From Myxococcales bacterium (GTDB lineage: Bacteria > Myxococcota_A > Polyangia > Fen-1088), in assembly GCA_003142855.1 (NCBI GenBank), contig PLNW01000152.1:1-63421 (forward strand): DNA of 63,421 nucleotides, written 5' to 3'. A program made the position numbers and the translations under genes. A model generated the notes under the pieces. The model did not search any database and was not told the origin of the DNA. It saw only the letters and a list, made by a program, of their open reading frames with translations. Below are positions 35,160 through 43,000 of the stretch, piece after piece (positions within the stretch are counted from its first letter, which is position 1; each line of letters begins with the position of its first letter).

Positions 35160-36083
35160 CTATTGGGGCCGCTGGGGCCGAGGCGAAAGGCCAGCGGCCT
35201 TCACGATGCCCGGAACGGAGTCTTCGCTCGCCACAGCCATGATGTGAATGCCATGCACCCCGGGCACGCGCTTCAACTGCTCGATCGTCTCGACGCAGAT
35301 TTTGATGCCCTCGGCTTTCGCATCCGTGGCGCGCTCGATGCGTTCCACCAGCTCGTCTGGAAGTCGCATGCCCGGAACCCCGCTGCGCATCCGTCGAGCC
35401 ATCTCGACGGACTTGATGGGCAGCACGCTGGCCAGGATGTGCGCTTTCTCATGCAGCCCGTGTTCCCTGACCTTGTCCATCCACGCCATGAATCGCGGCA
35501 CTTCGTAGATCGCCTGCGTCTGGATGAAGTCGGCACCAGCCCGGATCTTCTTGGCCACGGTGATCATGTGAAGTTCCAGCGGGTCAGCGAACGGGTGGGC
35601 CACAGTGCCGATGTACAGCGGCACATCCCCCGTGATCGTCTCGCCACTTTCGACCCGGTGGTCGTCTCGCAGCGTTTTGATCGTCTGAATCAGCTGGATG
35701 GGGTCGATGTCGTAGGCGCCCGCGGCAGTCGGATGGTTGCCCAGGCGCTGGTGGTCACCAGCCAGGCAAAGGACGTTGCGAATTCCGAGCGCAGCGGCTC
35801 CCAAGATGTCGCTCTGCAGAGCCAGGCGGTTTCGGTCTCGGACCACCATTTGCAGCACGGGCTCTGCACCTGTCTGCATGAGCAGCAGGCATCCGGCCAA
35901 GCTGGACATGCGCACCACAGCGGCCTGGTTGTCGGTCACGTTGATGGCGTCGCACGACGACTTGAGCAGTTCACCTTTCTTGCGCATGCCGTCCGGCGAA
36001 CTCCCCTTGGGAGGGCCGGCTTCGCCTGTCACGGCAAACTGACCGCTCTCCAGTATCTCTTCCAGACGGCTGCCCGACTTCAC
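35160..36083 (-). CDS. Methylenetetrahydrofolate reductase family protein
   Basis: The 307-aa protein has the MTHFR TIM-barrel fold: FAVTGEAGPPKGSSPDGM near the N-terminus (the acidic Glu is conserved), NVLCLAGDH, DIDPIQLIQTIK, and FIQTQAIYEVPRFMAWMDK (the GAxFIxTQ motif of MetF). It lies in the group that includes the MetF-like proteins of acetogens and delta-type bacteria, which may use other partners than NADH. It should reduce 5,10-methylene-THF for methionine synthesis. The start is GTG 36083 with an AGAGG ribosome site. It follows the two tRNA genes on the same strand. Confidence 0.85.
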   Translation of the reverse strand: MKSGSRLEEILESGQFAVTGEAGPPKGSSPDGMRKKGELLKSSCDAINVTDNQAAVVRMSSLAGCLLLMQTGAEPVLQMVVRDRNRLALQSDILGAAALGIRNVLCLAGDHQRLGNHPTAAGAYDIDPIQLIQTIKTLRDDHRVESGETITGDVPLYIGTVAHPFADPLELHMITVAKKIRAGADFIQTQAIYEVPRFMAWMDKVREHGLHEKAHILASVLPIKSVEMARRMRSGVPGMRLPDELVERIERATDAKAEGIKICVETIEQLKRVPGVHGIHIMAVASEDSVPGIVKAAGLSPRPQRPQ

Positions 36084-36192
36084 GACCTCTTGGCCTTCCT
36101 GATTGGCTGTGCGACTTCCAAGTGCCGGACCGACGCCGGACCGACCGCTCGGCAGACGATCTCGGCGCCGTTCCCAGTGAGAACAACGTATG

Positions 36193-36267
36193 CGACCCCA
36201 ACGAGATTTGAACTCGTGTTCATGGCTTGAAGGGCCATTGTCCTAGGCCGAACTAGACGATGGGGTC
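36193..36267 (-). tRNA. tRNA-Glu (UUC)
   Basis: Reading the minus strand, a 7-bp acceptor stem GACCCCA/TGGGGTC closes a 75-base cloverleaf. The anticodon stem ATGGC/GCCAT encloses CCTTCAA, giving anticodon TTC (Glu). The T-loop GTTCAAAT and the D-arm are normal. No CCA is encoded. It lies 37 bases downstream of tRNA-Lys and is probably in the same transcript. Confidence 0.93.
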
Positions 36268-36304
36268 AGGGATGATGGGCCGAAAGGGGCGAGGCAGAGG
36301 GCTG

Positions 36305-36377
36305 TGGGCCCAGCAGGAATTGAACCTGCGACCTACGGATTAAAAGTCCGCAGCTCTACCAATTGAGCTATGGGCCC
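36305..36377 (-). tRNA. tRNA-Lys (UUU)
   Basis: On the minus strand a 73-base cloverleaf starts GGGCCCA and closes with TGGGCCC and discriminator A. The anticodon stem GCGGA/TCCGT encloses CTTTTAA, giving anticodon TTT (Lys). D-loop (AGCTCAATTGGTAGAGC) and T-arm (GTTCAATT) fit well. Encoded 5' of tRNA-Glu. Confidence 0.95.
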
Positions 36378-36463
36378 GAACGAGACTGCGATGAGTTTCC
36401 TTTCTCCGATCCTGGGGACCGGGCGGCAAGTTGTAGCATGGGCGCGGGCTGGCGCAGCCTGAA

Positions 36464-36535
36464 AAACCTGACCAGTGTAGCGTGGCGTCAGGTTTCATAA
36501 AATCTGACTACTTTCCGATAGCACTCCATGTGCTA
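36464..36535. promoter_or_regulatory. Two perfect inverted repeats upstream of the PilZ gene
   Basis: AAACCTGAC (36464-36472) and GTCAGGTTT (36487-36495) are a perfect 9-bp pair with a 14-base loop. TAGCAC/GTGCTA (36519-36524 and 36530-36535) is a second perfect 6-bp pair with a 5-base loop. Both lie between the divergent tRNA-Lys and PilZ genes. They could be operators, or hairpins in a PilZ leader. A TTGACA at 36567-36572 is a possible -35 for the PilZ gene, without a good -10. Confidence 0.4.
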
Positions 36536-36625
36536 GTTTTCGGACCGGTAGCCGTGTGGAAGAAAGTTGACATGCAGTCGCTACTGGCTGACTGTCGAGG
36601 TCAAAGCGTGGGGTTGTAGACGACG

Positions 36626-36994
36626 ATGCCAAATTCCTCTGGAGAGATGCGCGAGATGAGACGCGCGGTGCGCATGCGGGTCGAGCTCCCAGCTCGCTAT
36701 GTCAGCGAGCGCCTGACCATCGACGGGTTGGTCACCGATCTGAGCCCGGACGGTGTGTTCTTCTGCTCCGACTATCTGGATGCCACGGGCGAGTCGGTGC
36801 GTGTCTCGATTGATATCCCGTGGCGGTCGCAGCCGCTACAACTGCACGGCGAGGTTCGCTGGGTCAGCGAAGCGGCGCGCATCGGCGGCATGGGCATCCG
36901 GTTCAGGGACGTCAGCTTCGAGGACCGGGTGGTGCTGTCGTCGCTGGGTCTCGCCTCGCACGCCGAAGCGGGGCAAGGCGCCTCCCCCACTTGA
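36626..36994 (+). CDS. PilZ-domain protein (c-di-GMP receptor candidate)
   Basis: This 122-aa single-domain PilZ protein has the first binding motif RRAVR (R12-R16) and the second motif TDLSPDG (Asp 38, Ser 40, Gly 43), both complete, so c-di-GMP binding is plausible. The remaining beta strands (LQLHGEVRWVSE, GMGIRFRD) are normal. It stands directly before zapA (32 bases) and may share its transcript. Myxobacteria have many such proteins controlling motility and cell-surface traits; the target here is unknown. Confidence 0.87.
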   Translation: MPNSSGEMREMRRAVRMRVELPARYVSERLTIDGLVTDLSPDGVFFCSDYLDATGESVRVSIDIPWRSQPLQLHGEVRWVSEAARIGGMGIRFRDVSFEDRVVLSSLGLASHAEAGQGASPT

Positions 36995-37025
36995 CATCCG
37001 GGCCCTGCACGAGGGCAACGTCGAC

Positions 37026-37310
37026 ATGAAGACGCCAGTAGCCGTACAGATTGCGGGACAGCGTTTCGTGCTGCGAGGCGACGAGGACGAGCGTGCCACA
37101 CGCGAAATGGCCGCCTACCTGGACGGCCGCATCAAGGAGCTGCAGAAGCAGACCCGCGCTGCCGACACCCAATCGCTCGCAATCCTGGCGGCTCTGCAGA
37201 TTACCGAGGAGCTGTTCAAGGAACGTCGCACGCTCGCAGAACTGAAGAAGCGGATTCGGGAGAGGAGTCGCGCGCTGCTGCATCTGGTCGAGAGCCGAGC
37301 GCGCGTGTGA
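37026..37310 (+). CDS. zapA: Cell division protein ZapA
   Basis: The 94-aa protein has the ZapA N-terminal beta domain (VAVQIAGQRFVLRGDEDER) and a long helix with coiled-coil character. It binds FtsZ and bundles its filaments at the division site. The position just upstream of a candidate 6S RNA and the 5-formyl-THF cyclo-ligase gene, as in many proteobacteria, supports the call. The start ATG 37026 begins the conserved domain. Confidence 0.85.
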   Translation: MKTPVAVQIAGQRFVLRGDEDERATREMAAYLDGRIKELQKQTRAADTQSLAILAALQITEELFKERRTLAELKKRIRERSRALLHLVESRARV

Positions 37311-37349
37311 CAGGCTGTTCATAGACACCTGGTGCTGGCGTTCTTGCGG

Positions 37350-37355
37350 TATAGT
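37350..37355 (+). promoter_or_regulatory. -10 box of candidate 6S RNA promoter
   Basis: TATAGT lies 39 bases after the zapA stop and about 6 bases before the inferred 5' end of the RNA. No convincing -35 is seen at 16-18 bases. Confidence 0.4.
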
Positions 37356-37360
37356 GGGCT

Positions 37361-37507
37361 CCACCCAGCAGACATGACCGCCCGCCCAAAGGCGGACGCC
37401 TCCATAAATGGACACAACTGAACCCCAACTTTCCCGAGGCGATGGCCTCGTTCTTGACGCCCACGCGACGCTAGGCCGTTGCGGGGCGACTCTGCGCCGG
37501 GCTGGGT
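37361..37507 (+). ncRNA. ssrS: Candidate 6S RNA (SsrS)
   Basis: The 227-base gap between zapA and the 5-formyl-THF cyclo-ligase gene is where 6S RNA is encoded in many bacteria. Here a TATAGT box is followed by an RNA of about 147 bases whose ends pair: ACCCAGC (37363-37369) with GCTGGGT (37501-37507). Inside, CGAGGC-GATG-GCCTCG could form an apical hairpin, with the mainly unpaired middle expected of 6S. 6S RNA binds sigma70 holoenzyme in stationary phase. I could not match the conserved bases in detail, so the call rests on synteny, length and ends. Confidence 0.5.
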
Positions 37508-37537
37508 TGCGTGGTCGGGAACGAGCTGTCGGCGTCG

Positions 37538-38164
37538 ATGTGCCCGGCTGATCTCTGGTTGCGCGACGAAAAGCGAGCACTCCGGCGCGTCATGGCTAGC
37601 CGGCGCGACGAGCTCTCTGTGGAAGACCGTGCCCGCCGCGCCCAGGCCGCGACGGACCTCCTGCTCGACCTGCCTGAGGTGGCATCCGCTCGTGCGGTAG
37701 CGGCCTTCGTGTCCACCAGGGCCGAGATCGATACCGCGCGCGCCATTGAGGGACTGCGTCGGCGCGGTATCACCGTGGTTCTGCCACGTGTGAGCGCCGA
37801 GCTTCTGCCCCCGCGCCTGCGCTTTCACCGTGTCGAAGGCCCTTCGGAGCTGGTGTTTGGCATCTTCGGTTTGCTCGAGCCTGGGCCTGGCTGTCCTGAA
37901 GCGGCGCCGCATGATATCGACGTCTTCATGGTCCCGGGCCTCGCCTTCGACGCGGGTGGTGGCCGCGTCGGCTACGGTGGTGGGTACTACGACGAGCTGA
38001 TGGCCTACGTGCGTTCTCACCCGGACGGGCCGTCGGGCTTCTTCGTCGGATTTGGCTACGATTTCCAAGTTGCAGAAAGCTGTCCCACCGGTGAGTGGGA
38101 CGTGCCAATCGACTGCGTTGTCACGGACACGCGCGTGATCCGCTGTGGCGCCGTCCCTGAGTAG
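37538..38164 (+). CDS. 5-formyltetrahydrofolate cyclo-ligase
   Basis: The 208-aa enzyme (YgfA/FAU family) converts 5-formyl-THF to 5,10-methenyl-THF with ATP. Family motifs are KRALRRVMASRRDELS at the N-terminus, FVSTRAEIDT, VPGLAFDAGGGRVGYGGGYYD (the ATP/folate loop, here split for length) and the late Asp-rich segment WDVPIDCVVTD. ATG 37538 was preferred over GTG 37511 because the latter lies within the candidate RNA's 3' region. The rny gene follows by 9 bases. Confidence 0.9.
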   Translation: MCPADLWLRDEKRALRRVMASRRDELSVEDRARRAQAATDLLLDLPEVASARAVAAFVSTRAEIDTARAIEGLRRRGITVVLPRVSAELLPPRLRFHRVEGPSELVFGIFGLLEPGPGCPEAAPHDIDVFMVPGLAFDAGGGRVGYGGGYYDELMAYVRSHPDGPSGFFVGFGYDFQVAESCPTGEWDVPIDCVVTDTRVIRCGAVPE

Positions 38165-38173
38165 GCCCAGCCG

Positions 38174-39733
38174 ATGAGCCCAGTCGTCATCATTGTTGGT
38201 AGCCTGGTCGCCCTGCTCGCGGCCGCTATGGCCTTCTTTCTGGGACGGGCTTCCAAGCCCGAGGCTGTTCCCCAGACCGAAGAAGAACGCCAGCGGGCTC
38301 TCGCTGCCGCACACGCCGAGGCCGACGCCATCCGCAGGCAGGCCGCGCTGGAGGCCAAAGAGGCGGCGCAGAAGATCCGGAGCGAAGTGGATGCCGAGCT
38401 GCGCGTGCGTCGCCAGGAGCTCGACCGGCAGGCAGCGGCGACCGGCGCCAAGCATGAGGCGTTGGAGCGGCGCGAACGCGACATCAAGTCCGAGAATGAG
38501 AACCTGCACCGCAAGGAGCGGCAGCTGCAGGCACGCGAGCAGGCTGCCGAGGCAGCGGCGCGGGCAGGCGCGGCCCAGGTGACCGAGGCGCGGGCGCGCC
38601 TGGAGAAGGTCGCCGGCATGACCGAGGCCGAGGCCCGCAAAGCTCTGGAAGCCGGAGTGCGCGAGCAGGCGCGCGCGGCAGCGGCCATCGAGGTCAGGCG
38701 CATCGAGGACGAGGCGCGCGAGCAGGCGCAGCAGAAGGCGCAAATGATCCTGGGTGCGGCGGTGCAACGCTATGCCAGCGAATACGTGGCCGAGCGCACG
38801 GTCTCGGTTGTACCCCTTCCCTCCGACGACATGAAGGGAAGAATCATCGGGCGCGAGGGGCGCAACATCCGCGCGCTGGAACAGGCCACCGGCATCGACC
38901 TCATCATCGACGACACGCCCGAGGCCGTGGTCATCTCTTGTTTCAATCCTGTGCGGCGCGAGATTGCGCGGCTGGCGCTGACCCGGCTCATCGCCGACGG
39001 TCGTATCCACCCGACGCGCATCGAGGAGATGGTCAGGAAGGCCACCGAAGAGGTCGAGCAACAGTGCAAAGAGGCCGGCGAACAGGCCGCCTTCGATCTG
39101 GGCATCGGCCGCCTACACCCCGAGCTACTGCGGCTGGTGGGCAAGCTGAAGTTTCGCGCGGGCAGCGGGCAGAACCTGCTGCAACACTCGGTCGAGGTGG
39201 GCTTCCTGTCGGGCGTGATCGCGGGCGAGCTCGGCTATCCGGTCAAGACCGCGCGGCGCGCGGGCCTATTGCACGACATCGGTTGCTGTGCGGAACAGGA
39301 GATCGAGGGTTCGCACGCCCAGGCTGGTGCCGTGCTGGCGCGCAAGTACGGCGAGGCGCCCAAGATCGTCCATGCCATCGAGTGCCACCACGGCGAGGCG
39401 GTGGCCGACGACGTGCTCGATCACATCGTGGATGCGGCCAACGTGCTGGCCAACCAGCGACCGGGCGCCCGGCGCGAGACCCTGGAAACCTACGTGCAGC
39501 GCCTGGCCGACCTGGAGAAGATCGCATGCGGCTTCGATGGTGTCGAGCGCGCCTTTGCCATCCAGGCGGGGCACGAGGTCCGCGTGCTGGTCGAGAATAC
39601 CAAGGTTACCGACGACCAAGCGCGCACCCTGTCCAAGGACATCGCACGCAAGGTGGAGGCGCAGTTGGCCTACCCGGGGCAGATTCGCGTGTCAGTGGTT
39701 CGCGAAACCCGCGCCGTCGACTACGCCAAGTAA
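38174..39733 (+). CDS. rny: Ribonuclease Y
   Basis: The 519-aa membrane-anchored endoribonuclease has an N-terminal TM helix (residues 4-23), a long Glu/Arg/Ala-rich coiled coil (to about 200), a KH domain (GRIIGREGRNIRALE near 220) and a metal-dependent HD domain with the HD pair around residue 367 (GLLHDIG). It starts mRNA decay at the inner membrane. Length matches Bacillus Rny (520 aa). The gene ends a zapA-ssrS-ygfA-rny run, with close spacing to the upstream gene suggesting co-transcription. Confidence 0.95.
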   Translation: MSPVVIIVGSLVALLAAAMAFFLGRASKPEAVPQTEEERQRALAAAHAEADAIRRQAALEAKEAAQKIRSEVDAELRVRRQELDRQAAATGAKHEALERRERDIKSENENLHRKERQLQAREQAAEAAARAGAAQVTEARARLEKVAGMTEAEARKALEAGVREQARAAAAIEVRRIEDEAREQAQQKAQMILGAAVQRYASEYVAERTVSVVPLPSDDMKGRIIGREGRNIRALEQATGIDLIIDDTPEAVVISCFNPVRREIARLALTRLIADGRIHPTRIEEMVRKATEEVEQQCKEAGEQAAFDLGIGRLHPELLRLVGKLKFRAGSGQNLLQHSVEVGFLSGVIAGELGYPVKTARRAGLLHDIGCCAEQEIEGSHAQAGAVLARKYGEAPKIVHAIECHHGEAVADDVLDHIVDAANVLANQRPGARRETLETYVQRLADLEKIACGFDGVERAFAIQAGHEVRVLVENTKVTDDQARTLSKDIARKVEAQLAYPGQIRVSVVRETRAVDYAK

Positions 39734-39736
39734 TCT

Positions 39737-40088
39737 GGTAGCCGCAACCAACGTGGTCAGCTGATTCACCTCGTGGGCGCCCCGCCGTCGAGAACACAGA
39801 GGGGAGAGGAGAGACCACAGAGTAGCCTCACGACCGCGACCAAAGAGCGTGAGCTGATTTACCTCGTCGGCCACCTGCAGCCGAAACCGCAGAGCGGAGA
39901 GAGGCCTCGGCGCGACAAATGACCCATCGTGGTCTGCGGTTCAAACATGACCTTCGCGACCTGCGAAGGAAATCTCGGGGCGCTGGAACATCACCGCATC
40001 TTCTCCGACTCTGTGCCCTCCCCTCTCCCCTCTGTGTTCTCAGCGGCGGGTGGTTGACGAGACAGCTCATCTCGCCCCAGTGGCTACC
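39737..40088. repeat. 350-bp inverted-repeat region with internal degenerate copy
   Basis: Both ends carry related sequence in opposite orientation, from GGTAGCC at 39737 and from GGCTACC at 40088. The core is a perfect 20-bp pair, 39790-39809 and 40022-40041, extending imperfectly to about 33 bp. A third, degenerate direct copy lies at about 39823-39908 (GTGAGCTGATT..CCTCGT then GCAGAGCGGAGAGAGG). No protein frame is credible. The right end overlaps the stop codon of the STAND-HEAT gene. It resembles CACAGAG-type intergenic repeats seen in many environmental genomes. Confidence 0.65.
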
Positions 40089-43000
40089 CGCCATACAGAC
40101 GATCGAAGAAGGCGTGCATGTCTTCCAGCCTTGCGCCGATGAAGGCGCGGCCCACTTGCGCCGCCAGACGGGCCAGCGGCGGTCCTGAGGCGGCCAGGCG
40201 TTCGAGCAGGCTGCGCGCCTCTTTCGCATCTTCGCCGGCCTTGCCCTGCCCCGGCTGCGAGGCCTGAATCACCAGCGCCTCGACGGCCACCAGCCGGCGC
40301 GCGCTATCGGTCTCGCACGATTCCAAGATCTCGGCCACTTCGGCGGGCCGACGCTGGCGAGCCCACGTGGTGCCCAGACCGCGGATGGCAGCCGCTCGCA
40401 CGTCATGGGCCGGATCACTGATCGCCTGTTCCAAGTATGGCCCCGCAACCTTGGGATCGCGCTGGGCAATGCTTGCCAGAGCCTCGGCGGCCGCGGCCCG
40501 AACCGATTCGCCCCGCTGGTGCAGCACCCCTGCCAGCAGAGCCGCGGTGGCCTCGGGCTCACCGATGACGTCGCCCAGAGCCAGAGCGCCCGTCCGCCTG
40601 GTGGCCGCGTCGCTCGCGCGCAGCATGGCCTCGAAGACTGGCAGCACGCGCTCGGGGCCGCTCCCGGAGGCGGCGGCCAGTGCGCGCACCGCCTCGGCGC
40701 GCACCAGACCCTGACGGTCCTCGGCTCCTGCCTGCAGGATCTCCAAGGCGGGTGGCTGCATGCCAGCCGCGGCTTTCATCGCGTCGAGCCGCAGACCATC
40801 GTCGCCGTCGCGCACGGCCTGGCGAAGGATGCTGGTCAGGCCGGCACGCGCGGCCAAGCGCAGCGCGATCTGGCGCTCGTCGAGAGCCCCTTGCAGGAAG
40901 AAGGTCGACAGCTTCTTGTCGAGATCGGCGACGCGGGTTCCCAACGTGGATCCGGTCTTGCTGTAGGCAATGAGCGCTTCGGCGGCTGCCACGCGCACGG
41001 CGCGCTCTGGATCCTCAAGCAGGTTGATGAGGGGCCCGAGCACGATCTCGTGGACCCGTCCGGCCAGCGCGCCCAGCGAGGCAGCAGCAGCGGCGCGCAC
41101 GGTTTGTTCGTCCGAGGAAGTCAGCTCGATGGCCATGCGCGCGGCGCCCTTGGGATCACCCTCGGTCAGACTGCCGAGGCAGGACGCCGCTTCGGTTCGC
41201 ACCTCGCGGTTGGGATCGCGCGCGGCCATGCGCAGGTAGGGAGACGCGGCGGCTGGACTCTTGATGGCCACGACACACAGGGCGCGTGCGCAGGCGCCAC
41301 GGGTGCTGCCATCGCCTTGCTTGAGCGCACGCACCAGCGCGGGCAGGACCGCGGCGGGCTTGGTCTTGCCAATCTCGCCCAGGGCCTCGACGATGTAGCG
41401 GCGCAGGCCTGGTCGCACGTTGGCCAGTACATGTCCGAGCAGATCGGCGATCACTCCCGACTGTGCCACCGCCAGACGCAGGGCCGAATCAAGAGCGGCC
41501 TTCTGCACTTCGGCGTTCGCGTCCAACAGGGCTTTCCGTACCAGTTCGGGACCCTCGCGGCGCAGATAGCCGAAGCCACGTGCCGCCTCGACGCGCACCT
41601 CGGCCGACTGATCGTAGAGAAACACCTTGAGCGGCTTTCCCGCCAAATCAGGCTGCTTGATGGCCACCACGCCCCAAAGCGCCGCGCCCGTCACCCGGCT
41701 CGAAGGCGGGCCCTTGCTGGCGGTCAAGGCAAGCTCGGCCACCTTGGCAGGATCGATGAGCCGGGCGTAGAGAGGCAAGGCTGCCGTGCGCAGGCGCGGC
41801 GACGCGTCCGGCATCACGGCCTTCTCCAACATGGGCCGCAGACTGTTGGAGATTGAGTTGGTCCGACGGAGAAACGACAGGGCTGAGACCCGCGCCTCTT
41901 CGGGCGCAGTTTCATCCGACGCGATCTGGGCCAGAACCGTGGCGGCTTCGGCCGGGGCCTGCACAGCGATCTGGTCGAGCAGTGCCACCGCGCTCCGCCG
42001 GGCCATTCCGTCGCTGCTCCACAGCGCCAGGCGCACAGCATCGGCGGCGGCCGCGGGCGAGCGTGCGGCCAGCTCGAGCAATGATGTTTCGGCCAGCCGC
42101 CGGAAGGAAACGTCCTTGTCGGCGAGAGCCACCGAAAGAATGCTGGCCGCGGTGGTGGGCGCGAGGCTGGCGCATTCCCGCAGGACGGCGCTGCGCACGG
42201 CGAATGACTGGTCGGCCAAAGCGGCACGCAGCGTGGCGGCGTGAGCATCCTTGCCCTGGCGTCGATCGATGGCCGCGGCCACCTCGACGCCGCGCCGACG
42301 CACGTCGGGCGACGGGTCGTTAAGCGCGCCGGCCAGGATCTCATCTTCGCCAGCCCGGCCCGTTCCCACTACCGCTAGGGCTTCCAGGGCATCACGGCGT
42401 GAGGCGGGATCGGCAAAGGCCTGTTTCAGCGAAACCACGCCGTTGGGCTCTCCCAGCAGAACCAGCGAGACCCCGCGCGGGACCGGCCCCAGACCATCAA
42501 TCACCATGCGCAGCCAGGACGGCAGCCGGGGCGTCCGGTTCGCATCCAGGGCCCCCACCGCCCTTCCGCTCGCGATGCGCGACGCCAGATCAGCGGCCAC
42601 GCTGGTCGCAGCGAAGCCCGTGTCGGCAACCATCGAACCGTGGCGGGACTGGCCGGACAGAAAATGCAGGAGGGACAGCGAGGGACGTCCCCGCCGCACG
42701 ACCACCCGACTGCCGGGTTGATCGCGTGCCGGATCGAAGGCCAGCGTATAGGTCGCGCGCACCTCGAAGATGAGGGCGAGCAACAGGGCGAGCAGCAGGG
42801 TGATGGCGGCGCCGATCTGCAAGGCACTGCGCCGGACGCTGCGCTTGAGCGTGGTGGCCTCGTCGGCTGCCAGATCCCCGCCCAGATAGCGGCGCACTCT
42901 GCGGATCTCGGGCAGCGAGAGACGCGCGCCGGCCAGGATGCGGCGGCGCAAGGTCCGTCGGATGTCGTGCGCAGCCCCTACGTCGCTGGCGGCGAAGTCC

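Noticed and set aside
36590..36595. -10 box paired with TTGACA at 36567
   Set aside because: GACTGT at the right distance matches too poorly to call.
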